Of a DNA stretch of 44,312 nt, positions 9,401 to 15,771 are shown piece after piece; position 1 is the stretch's first letter; every line of letters starts with the position of its first letter. The notes beneath the pieces are model-generated. The model was given only the letters and a program-made list of their open reading frames with translations. It had not been told where the DNA came from and ran no database searches. The position numbers and the translations under genes are program-made. The DNA comes from Eubacterium sp. (lineage in GTDB: Bacteria; Bacillota; Clostridia; Lachnospirales; Lachnospiraceae). The stretch covers positions 1 through 44,312 of the forward strand of contig JAGBNH010000101.1 of assembly GCA_017634475.1 (NCBI GenBank), given 5' to 3'.

Positions 9401-10213
9401 GTCATGATCCAGCATCACGCCGTAACCACCAAAAAAGTATTCCGTCCCATTGATCTCCAGCTTACCCTTGCAAAGCTTTCCGTCCTTTAGATAAAACCAG
9501 ACGCCGTCCATCACATTCCAGCCATTTTTAAGCAGGCTCGGCCGGCCTTCCCCATCTGATGCGTAAACCTTACCGTCATATTCTATGGCTCTGTTATACA
9601 GAACCAGGCCGTTACTATCAAACAGGTATTCCTGTCCGTCTACCGTCTGAGGACCGTGAAATGCATAGCCGTTCTCCCCATAGTAATATCTCCGTTTCTT
9701 TGAGCCGGAGGAATCATCATACCATTCACTTCGATACAGCGTTCCATCTTCCTTTGCACGATAATAGACCATCGTCTCACCGATGTACATTGACCCTGCG
9801 ACGCCTTTCAACAGCCTTCCATCGTAACGGAAGGCATAAAGCTGACCATCGATCTCCATAATGGTTGACTTCACTTTATCTCCATCAATGTAATAGTAGG
9901 TATCCTCACCTTCGTTAACCCAGCCGTTCTCCCCCTCTGCAGGTACGTTCTGGATGGAAGAGTCGGCCTCAGTTTCGTCTGCAGTCTCAGTTGCAGTTTC
10001 TGCGGTACCATTTTCCTCTGCAGTTTCTGCGGCAGTTCCGGTGGCGTCAGTTTCGTTTGCAGTTTCAGCCGTATCTGCTTCCTGTTCGTCTGCATTTGCG
10101 GATATCACCGCTTTCTCTGTTGCTTCCTCGGCAAAAACCGTGCCGCCCGAAAAGACAGCGGATGCCGCGATTGCCGCAAGAATGATCCTGCGCTTTCCTT
10201 TACATCTTGTCAT
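6452..10213 (-). CDS. Giant secreted protein made of wall/glycan-binding repeats
   Basis: 1253 residues from ATG 10213, which has AAGGAGG seven bases upstream; an ATG at 10264 has neither a ribosome site nor a signal peptide at its start. Residues 1-29 form a signal peptide (RRIILAAIAASAVFSGGTVFAEE). Residues ~30-98 are a Thr/Glu/Ala-rich acidic linker. Almost all the rest is tandem repeats of about 20 residues, in pairs of about 40, of the form GWxxxxGxWYYxxxG and IxGxxYxFDxxGxM, as in choline- and glucan-binding (CW_binding_1) proteins. No enzymatic domain, transmembrane anchor or LPXTG motif is visible, so attachment would be through the repeats. Its place between a CAP-domain protein and a glycosyltransferase suggests a structural or adhesive role tied to the island's polymer; the ligand is unknown. 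Confidence 0.85.
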   Translation of the reverse strand: MTRCKGKRRIILAAIAASAVFSGGTVFAEEATEKAVISANADEQEADTAETANETDATGTAAETAEENGTAETATETADETEADSSIQNVPAEGENGWVNEGEDTYYYIDGDKVKSTIMEIDGQLYAFRYDGRLLKGVAGSMYIGETMVYYRAKEDGTLYRSEWYDDSSGSKKRRYYYGENGYAFHGPQTVDGQEYLFDSNGLVLYNRAIEYDGKVYASDGEGRPSLLKNGWNVMDGVWFYLKDGKLCKGKLEINGTEYFFGGYGVMLDHDQSESVYDSEISEWKYYRAKEGGKLYKNEWANVGGYWYYYGSDCAAKRGYQKIGKNYYYFYDSGYIMTDYVTYDDDDECCYCADENGYAVKLDKEGWNQAGEYWYYIHDGKIVQNEILTIGKSLYAFRDNGRMYDDEFFSMTHRDSDGAWREKYHAAKKGGALYTNSWYLISETEEWYYFDEDGFVVTGIRKIGAKDYAFDKSGRMMTGGTLEKNGEIWLVRADGTAVLLPDEQWSRVDGKWYYNYGGGLYKGVIATIGGEKYYFNSKGVMAENRRVYYDGRYIRAGAKGTLLSNTWYGYEYYDEDGKSFYDGVETVNGKDYYFYSGIAQKNTLCYARDKVYLTASNGVATEVTKDGIYYVGTSRNGVCIKNGKPVEEKGWEFIDNQYYYHRSDATLLQGDAYSIDDKMYYFRADGTLIRNGWFIDQDGDWRYALGSGELVTGVQRLGGKYYYFDTTGIMQTGIRMIDKKYYLYGDDGIYIGEAKDNSWNLINGKWYYVKDGALVKGLATINGTDYYFDSNGKMKINSISESMLFGSDGKRVTGGWYYMNGTWFYVLPETGKLAMNETITIGNKSYAFDYYGSLRTGDWVRRDYNSGKYYQIRTNSSGVITETEITDDWGVDDGELEYYGETNYGWVGDYYVSYGNVYRNEVANGYYVGQNGKKDTVPGWKRLVNGEPYMYYGYAYGDPVSWFYVKADGKAAKDELLKIGNSWYYFDIEGIMQTGAVYTDYKLYLLDDSGKLTKTVTNPDDGWYAAGSKWYYLYNGQIAEDRLLQMDGKIYYINYDGSMAADQLDGESYRESYYYFGVNGQAELGNRGWVNKNGKMFYFDGSGKAAVGWTRIGTKTYYITPTEGRITGYYAIYDSVYQFGADGALIKEIHHDNGWLYLDGQWFYFVNGTPVEYGTAFINGKLYMFMEKGLCSEGYIDLFGVYILSGGEVLVNSWKQIDGSWYYFDNEGRSVRGYRYIGNKLYLFDAEGKMCDQ

Positions 10214-10240
10214 GTAAAACCTCCTTACCAAATAACCCCC

Positions 10241-10262
10241 GATCCGGCAACCGTGCCGGATC
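10241..10262. other. Hairpin in the leader of the giant repeat protein gene
   Basis: A perfect 9-bp inverted repeat (GATCCGGCA / TGCCGGATC) with a 4-base loop lies between the CAP-domain gene and the giant repeat protein gene, 28 bases upstream of the chosen ATG. No T tract follows on the minus strand, so it is not a standard terminator. It could be a processing or stability hairpin. Confidence 0.5.
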
Positions 10263-10317
10263 ATATGTTTCCTTTTGTGCTAATGGATCTCGTGATCTGC
10301 AATGCTTCTTTCCGGAT

Positions 10318-11471
10318 CTACGGATTCAGGCACACCCCGGAAGAATTAAAGAAATAGAGCTTTCCCTTAATGTCCCTGCTTCCGGTGACCATAACTCCGC
10401 TTCCGTTCAGGAAATACCAGTTTCCACCGAAATTGAGCCATCCGGTCTTCATGGCTCCGCTATTCTGGAAATAGTACCAGACATTTCCGATCTTTCTCCA
10501 TCCGGTGACCATAGCTCCGCCGCCGGTAAAAAATACCAGGTTCCGCCGATCTTTTTCCAGCCCGTAGCCATGGCTCCGCCACCGGAGAAGTAATACCAGG
10601 TCCCGCCGATCTGCCGCCAGCCGGTCACCATTGCCCCGCTTGCGGCAAAGTAATAATACTTGCCGCCTACCTTGCTCCAGCCGGTTACCATGATCCCTGC
10701 AGCATCCATGAGATACCAGGTATTTTCTACCTTAAGCCAGCCTACCGCTGCCGTGCCGTCTGCCTGATAGTATTTCCATCCTGCAGCTTCCTTCTTCCAG
10801 CCTGCAGCTGCCTGTCCCGGATCCTTAAAGGAAACAACGGAATCATAGGAAGCAGACAGATCCTGCAGCTCGGCATAAACATCATTGCTTACATCTATGG
10901 TGAAGGTTTTCGCCAGATCTGCAGACTTCACTGCCTTTTCCGGTTCACAGTAACCGAATTCCTGCGCCCAGTAAACATAGTAGCCCGCGCCGCATTTCAC
11001 ACATCCGATACCGATACTGGTATATCCTTCCCGCAGGATATTCGCTCTGTGGCCGGAGGAATTCATCCAGTCATCCATAACCTCCTTCGGAGTACTCTGA
11101 CCGGCTGCTATGTTCTCTCCATAGGATCGGTCCTGGGTATCCAGATAGCGTTCTCCGTAATTGGTGGTATGGGACAGTCCACCGGTAGCTGCGATGGTGA
11201 TCACCTGATCCGCTGCACGCTGCATGGCAGCTTCCAGCAGGAGCTTATCCATGACCAGCGGGTCCAGTCCTTCAGCCGCACGCTCCTCATTCACCCTGTC
11301 CAGCACCTCATAGGCGTAGCTGTACATGGCGGTAACCTTAACATACACCTTCTTATCTGCCGCCGCTTCCACCTGTTTCCCGCCGGGCAGTATCGGGATC
11401 ACACCAATCAGCATGATCATAACAAGTAGTTTTGCCAGAAAAGTGCTTCCTTTTCGCATCCTGTCTTCCAT
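10318..11471 (-). pseudogene. CAP/SCP-domain secreted protein with wall-binding repeats, frameshifted
   Basis: The first frame (11471 down to 10449) encodes a signal peptide (residues ~1-37), a CAP/SCP domain (~50-160) and then wall-binding repeats. CAP landmarks are VNEERAAEGL, SHTTNYGERY, YGENIA, SGHRANIL, YTSIGIG and YWAQEFGY. In the fourth repeat after the CAP domain the reading frame is lost: WYF is followed by LPAAELWSPD instead of the expected FTGGGAMVTGW. The correct repeat pattern resumes one base away and continues to the stop at 10318-10320. Restoring one T in a run of six (A6 on the plus strand, 10528-10533) gives an intact product of about 384 residues. This could be a real mutation, a slippage site or a sequencing error. 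The start has AAAGGAG about six bases upstream. As read, the product ends after 340 residues with a foreign tail. Confidence 0.8.
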
Positions 11472-11520
11472 ACGCTTCTCCTTTTGCTACTCTGAATATT
11501 CGATTGTGGCTGTGTCCCCC

Positions 11521-11550
11521 TGTATATTTACCCCAATATAAATATGTCTA
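11521..11550 (-). promoter_or_regulatory. Candidate promoter of the CAP-domain gene
   Basis: On the minus strand there is a TAGACA at 11545-11550, an 18-base spacer and a TATACA at 11521-11526. It lies about 50 bases upstream of the CAP gene start and directly abuts the palindromic element at 11551. Confidence 0.5.
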
Positions 11551-11681
11551 TGAGCCATGCGCATCTCCGGACACAAAGTGTCCGTCGATGTCACGGCATT
11601 CGCCGTATAGTCCGACTTCAACATGGCTTTGTACGTGAGCAAGCTCACACAAAGCATGTTAAAGTCGGACTGCATGGCTCA
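11551..11681. mobile_element. MITE-like palindromic element with 10-bp terminal inverted repeats and a long internal hairpin
   Basis: The 131-bp stretch begins with TGAGCCATGC (11551-11560) and ends with its exact reverse complement (11672-11681). Inside are a small hairpin (GGACAC AAA GTGTCC, 11569-11583) and a long stem-loop: arms 11610-11632 and 11649-11670 (one bulge, one mismatch), closed by GTGAGC AA GCTCAC. The blocks left of the long stem (GTCGATGT, then TTCGCCGTATA) and right of it (TGCATGGCTCA) recur around a different hairpin at 30205-30311. No ORF or transposase is present. The right end overlaps the stop codon of the GH5 gene. Confidence 0.65.
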
Positions 11682-13085
11682 CTGCTCACGCATCATATTT
11701 CTGAACCATACGCCTGTTTCCGACAGATCACTCACGGTCCAGCCGCTGTGCTTGGAACAGGAGCTTTTGATCAGTGCCGATGTTTCGTTCTTATTGCTCA
11801 GGGACCAGCAGGCATAGGACAGATTGTTATCTTTGATCACCTTTTTCCATGCTTCCGCAGAGCTATAGTCTATGGTTCCGCTTCCGTCGGATGCACAGAT
11901 GCTGCATTCCGTAATGAAAACGGGCGTTCCCGCTTTCCTGGCAGCCACCACCCGGTTCCGAAGGAATTCCCCATGGGTGGTTGCATAGAAATGTACAACA
12001 TACATGACGTTCTTCTTCAGTGCCACGGGATTTGCCGCCACCTGATCCACGCGCTGTGACCATTCCGGCGTACCTACGAGGATCACCGCATCATCATCAT
12101 TTTCCCGGATGATGGGAATGATGGTATCCGCATACTTCTTGATCTCGGCCCAGGTGGTACTGCCGTTGGGCTCGTTACAGATCTCATAAAGCACATTGTC
12201 ATAATTGGAATACTTGTAGGACATATCCGCAAAGAACTGTTTCGCCTCGTTCAGGTGATTATTGGGATTGTTGTCCTGAAGGATGTGCCAGTCGATGATG
12301 ATATACATTCCCAGCTGCGTGGCGTAGTTCACTGCATTTTCAATGGTTTTCTTCAGCGTCTCCGTCTGAACCTCGTCCCAGTCGATACAGTATCCGCCGT
12401 ATTCCTCCGTATAGACCGCAAGGCGGATCATATTCGCCTTCCAGTCGGTTTTCAGTGTGTTGAAGGCCTCCTTGTTGATGTTGTACCGTCCATCGTCCCA
12501 GATGATACCGAAGGTACTTGCGCCCTTAAGCTGCACCTTGGTCCCCTTGGAATTGCAGAGATCCGTTCCCACCACCTTCAGGGCCCCACCGTAAGCTACG
12601 GGAGACTTGGCCGGATAGGTCGGTACCGGAAGCTGTTGGGTCGCCGGCTTTACAATAGGCGATGTACTTGTTCTGGTTTTCGTCCATGCACCGGTTTTGT
12701 CCACGTAATACCTCCCGATCCATTGATTGGCCGCCATATATCCCCTTGCATCAAAGTAATAGCTCTTCCGGTCAATGGTCAGCCACTGGTTTTTGGGATA
12801 CCAGGAACCTGCCTGGAACCACCAGCCCGTACTGTTCACCTTCCAGCTGCCGTTCCACTTCGGTTCATACCAGCCTTTACTGTTCAGCCAGTAGCCCCCG
12901 ATGTACTCATTCTTTGCATAGGAGCCATCCGGGAACTGAAACCACCAGCCGCGGCTGTCCTTGATCCATTTGCCCTGTACCGCCGCTTCGCTCTCGGTGG
13001 ATGTCTGCCACAAAGTCAGCATTAGGATCACCAGTGCGAGCACCGCCATAAGGCCCTTCTTCATGCTCTTCTTTTTTGTCCCCAT
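11679..13085 (-). CDS. Secreted GH5 endoglucanase-like enzyme with N-terminal wall-binding repeats
   Basis: 468 residues. A signal peptide (about 1-35, ending ESEAA) is followed by repeats of the GWWF / GWYPKNQWL / YYFDARGYMA type (37-135), a Pro/Thr linker (~138-168) and a GH5 catalytic domain (~170-468). The acid/base Glu is E305 in YEICNEPNG and the nucleophile is E393 in FITECS; HFYATT (H365) fits the family's conserved His. Such enzymes cut beta-1,4-glucan or related backbones. Inside an export island, a wall-held glucanase often trims or releases the polymer, but its substrate here is not known. AAGGA lies about six bases before the ATG. The stop codon lies within the end of the palindromic element at 11551-11681. 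Confidence 0.88.
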   Translation of the reverse strand: MGTKKKSMKKGLMAVLALVILMLTLWQTSTESEAAVQGKWIKDSRGWWFQFPDGSYAKNEYIGGYWLNSKGWYEPKWNGSWKVNSTGWWFQAGSWYPKNQWLTIDRKSYYFDARGYMAANQWIGRYYVDKTGAWTKTRTSTSPIVKPATQQLPVPTYPAKSPVAYGGALKVVGTDLCNSKGTKVQLKGASTFGIIWDDGRYNINKEAFNTLKTDWKANMIRLAVYTEEYGGYCIDWDEVQTETLKKTIENAVNYATQLGMYIIIDWHILQDNNPNNHLNEAKQFFADMSYKYSNYDNVLYEICNEPNGSTTWAEIKKYADTIIPIIRENDDDAVILVGTPEWSQRVDQVAANPVALKKNVMYVVHFYATTHGEFLRNRVVAARKAGTPVFITECSICASDGSGTIDYSSAEAWKKVIKDNNLSYACWSLSNKNETSALIKSSCSKHSGWTVSDLSETGVWFRNMMREQ

Positions 13086-13182
13086 AGGATTCCTTCTCCG
13101 TTTCCGCTTACGTCCCCAATCGTGAGCTGTTGTTTTTGTTTCCCCCAGAGTTAATATTAAAACCTTGGTTTTCTATCCAAAA

Positions 13183-13230
13183 GATTCTTCGCCTTCGGCT
13201 GCGCTTCGCTTGCCTGCAGCTCAGAATGAC
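13183..13230. repeat. REP-like repeat, expanded-core version
   Basis: GATTCTTCGCC at 13183 and GCTCAGAATGAC ending at 13230 bracket a longer core than in the other copies. It lies in the spacer between the second Wzz-like gene and the GH5 gene. Confidence 0.65.
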
Positions 13231-13237
13231 ACCGAGC

Positions 13238-14611
13238 TTATTCCCTGTTTCCAAGGGTGAGCTCTGCCACGCCCAGGGCGCCGATGACCTCAACCTCGTT
13301 CTCCTTACAGAACTGCAGGAGCTCTGCCATCTTCTGCCGGTTTCCTCCGTGGAGGCTTTCCAGGACAATGCTCTTCTTCACCGAAAGCAGCTCTGAAAGT
13401 GCCTTGCTGTCCGTAGCCAGACTCTCCGTAAGATGCAGCTTGATGCCGTTCTTTGAAAGGGCCTGTCCCAGAGAAGCTGCCGCTTTTTCAATGGAGTCTG
13501 TATTCACGGAGCTGAGTACCGCAAGCTCACTGATCTCGTGGGATTTGCAGTAGGTACTGATCCGGATGGCTGCATAGTCGGTACTCTCCTGATTGGTGGG
13601 AAAGAGGTTCTGCTTCAATTCCCGGCGAAGCATTCCGCCGGATCTCTTACCGGGCAGGAACAGCATGCCGAAATTGCGAAGCCCCACATTTTCTGAATAA
13701 TCTGCGCTGGATGCGTGCTTCAGCGAGAGATACAGCATAAGGATCAGCAGTCCCAGGCCCATGACCGCACCCACGAAGCCGCCTACGATGGCATATTTCC
13801 AGGAGATCTTTGCCTTCTTGACAGAGGCCGCTTCCTCACCCTTGCCGGTGAGCTGATCGAAGTAAGCCTGCTGGGAAGTGGTGAAGGCTGCGTAGGCATT
13901 GGCCACTGCTCTCCGGTAGGAGATCACGTTGGCGATGGCGTTCTTCTTCGCAGTATCCGTAGTGCCGTCGTAGACATTGAATGTGGCTTCCTTCATGGCC
14001 TCAATGGAGAGACCCGGTTCCTCAGCCATCAGCTTGTTCATATATGTCTCCACCGACTCACGGACATCCTTTGCCAGATCCGGGAACTTCTTATACTCGA
14101 TCACACCCAGGGAGAACTCACCGCCGCCGCTTGAGTTACACCACACCAGTTCCTTCATGAACACGAAGTCCTTGTAGGCTTCGTTCTTTTCCATGACCTC
14201 GGGGATATACATACCATCGTTGATAAATGCCCGGAGCAGCTGCAGATAGGTCATTTCCACGGTGCCGTTGCTCTGCTCCGTCCCCTGGTTCTTCAGCAGG
14301 ATCCGGTATTCCACCAGGGTCTGCACTTCACTCTGAGCGCTTTCCGCCATCAGCGGTGAACTCTTGTAGTAGTTCTCCGCTTCCTGCAGATAGATATACT
14401 GCAGATAGGAATTCTCCACATCCCTCTTCTCATCCTCGGTAAGCCCCGAGCCGTCACTGTTCTTTGCGGCAGACTTCTCGGCGGATCTGTCCTTATAGAA
14501 CTTATATCCGGCCAGAAGTACGGCAAAGCCCACGGCCATGGCGCATATGATCCAGAATTTTCTCAGGATGTACCAAAATAAACTGTGCAGACTGATCCTG
14601 CGGGTATTCAT
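13238..14611 (-). CDS. Wzz/CpsC-like chain-length protein with P-loop-less BY-kinase-like C-terminal domain (copy 2)
   Basis: 457 residues with the same plan as the gene at 322-1833. Membrane segments lie at about 16-36 and 273-297, and a largely helical extracytoplasmic region lies between them (LQAEAxxYY-like heptads, YLQYIYLQEAENYYKS). The cytoplasmic tail (~345-457) begins YAAIRISTYC and includes ELAVLSSVNTDS where a Walker A strand and loop would be, then VKKSIVLES and NEVEVIGALGV. GKS/T is absent. The start ATG has GGAGG about nine bases upstream. It lies between the NeuB-type gene and the GH5 gene. It differs enough from copy 1 to be an old paralogue. Two such proteins may form a hetero-complex or set different lengths; this is inference. 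Confidence 0.8.
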   Translation of the reverse strand: MNTRRISLHSLFWYILRKFWIICAMAVGFAVLLAGYKFYKDRSAEKSAAKNSDGSGLTEDEKRDVENSYLQYIYLQEAENYYKSSPLMAESAQSEVQTLVEYRILLKNQGTEQSNGTVEMTYLQLLRAFINDGMYIPEVMEKNEAYKDFVFMKELVWCNSSGGGEFSLGVIEYKKFPDLAKDVRESVETYMNKLMAEEPGLSIEAMKEATFNVYDGTTDTAKKNAIANVISYRRAVANAYAAFTTSQQAYFDQLTGKGEEAASVKKAKISWKYAIVGGFVGAVMGLGLLILMLYLSLKHASSADYSENVGLRNFGMLFLPGKRSGGMLRRELKQNLFPTNQESTDYAAIRISTYCKSHEISELAVLSSVNTDSIEKAAASLGQALSKNGIKLHLTESLATDSKALSELLSVKKSIVLESLHGGNRQKMAELLQFCKENEVEVIGALGVAELTLGNRE

Positions 14612-14652
14612 GTTAAAAAACCTCCGTTAACTGTTTCCAAATAAAATGACTG

Positions 14653-15696
14653 CTATACCATTTCCCAGGTGAGGATGGTATCTTCGGCCAGATCCTTCTT
14701 CACGGCCCGTCCGATGACGATATCCGTATACACCGGTGAAATGCCCGTTCCCGGCCGTTTCGGCATCAGGTCGGCAACCTGTATGATCTCTCCCGCCTTC
14801 ATATCCCGGGTCAGCACCAGGGAGCGTCTTGCCTCCCGTCTTGGTACCTGCTCGCAGGGAAGTACGGTTTTCTCCGGGGAACCCAGCACCGTGTCGATCC
14901 ACTTGAAGTTGGCGATGGCCTTCTTGAAATCCTCCGGATCTCCGGCGTGGTAATGATCATTTCCCGGCAGGGTCTTATCCAGGGTGTAATGCTTCTCGAT
15001 GACCTCCGCACCCAGGAGATAGGCCGTTGCCAGAGTCATCATGGTGTCATCCGGCGCCACATGATCACTGAAGCCCACCCGCACGTCCGGGAAGTCCTTC
15101 TTCAGCGTCTCGATGATCCGAAGATTTGCGTTCTCCGGCGCCGTGGGATAGGACAGAACACAGTGGAATACCACGATATCCCCGCATCCGGAATCCTTCA
15201 GTGCCCGAATGGCCTCGTCCACCTCGGAGAGGTAGGCGGCGCCTACGGAGATGTAAACCGGCTTACCCTTTGCACCGATATACCGGATAAAAGGCAGGTT
15301 GGACAGATCCGAGGATGAGATCTTATAGAAGTCCACCATATCCTCCAGATAGTCCGCAGAGGCGTAATCGAAGGGAGTGGAGGTAAAGTCCATACCCTTG
15401 CTGTGGGTGTAATCGCAAAGCTCCCGATACTCCGCCTCTCCGAAATGATCAAACTTCAGGAACAGCTCATACTGGGTCTTGGTAGCTTCCTTTGTAGTAT
15501 CCCAGTAGGCCGGTGAATTTTTGGAAACGATGGTCCCCGCCTTGTAGGACTGGAACTTGGCGCAGTCGATGCCTGCCTCCGCCGCCTTGTCGATATAGAG
15601 CTTTGCGGCCTCCAGCGGGGTAATGCCCATAACCCGGGCGGTGTCATAGAAATTAACTCCCATCTCGGCGATGAGATACGGTCTTGTGGTTCGCAT
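14653..15696 (-). CDS. neuB: NeuB-family nonulosonic acid synthase (sialic/legionaminic-type)
   Basis: 347 residues, the family's usual length. It would condense phosphoenolpyruvate with a six-carbon amino sugar to form a nine-carbon nonulosonic acid. The TIM-barrel part (about 1-280) shows IAEMGVNF (E11), AKFQSYKA, STPFD, KISSSD, HCVLSYPT, FSDH and EKHYTLD...GNDHYHA with candidate metal-binding His (H236, H248). The C-terminal SAF/antifreeze-like domain (~288-345) has ARRSLV and KRPGTGISP, a form closer to NeuB/LegI than to PseI. The exact product cannot be decided from sequence alone. AAGGAG lies seven bases before the ATG. It follows the cytidylyltransferase-PseG fusion gene in the same direction, as expected for one pathway. 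Confidence 0.88.
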   Translation of the reverse strand: MRTTRPYLIAEMGVNFYDTARVMGITPLEAAKLYIDKAAEAGIDCAKFQSYKAGTIVSKNSPAYWDTTKEATKTQYELFLKFDHFGEAEYRELCDYTHSKGMDFTSTPFDYASADYLEDMVDFYKISSSDLSNLPFIRYIGAKGKPVYISVGAAYLSEVDEAIRALKDSGCGDIVVFHCVLSYPTAPENANLRIIETLKKDFPDVRVGFSDHVAPDDTMMTLATAYLLGAEVIEKHYTLDKTLPGNDHYHAGDPEDFKKAIANFKWIDTVLGSPEKTVLPCEQVPRREARRSLVLTRDMKAGEIIQVADLMPKRPGTGISPVYTDIVIGRAVKKDLAEDTILTWEMV

Positions 15697-15771
15697 GGGG
15701 TTCTCCTTACTTGTAAATGTACATGATTCCGGGGCTGCTGTACTCTTCCCCCGGCTGATGCTCCGTGTGGA

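Noticed and set aside
10449-11471. Intact 340-residue CAP-domain gene as read
   Set aside because: The last ~20 residues leave the repeat pattern, which resumes in the next frame, so the locus is annotated as frameshifted.
11610-11670. Terminator of the GH5 gene
   Set aside because: The hairpin is strong but no T run follows on the minus strand, and its flanks recur elsewhere, which fits an inserted element better.
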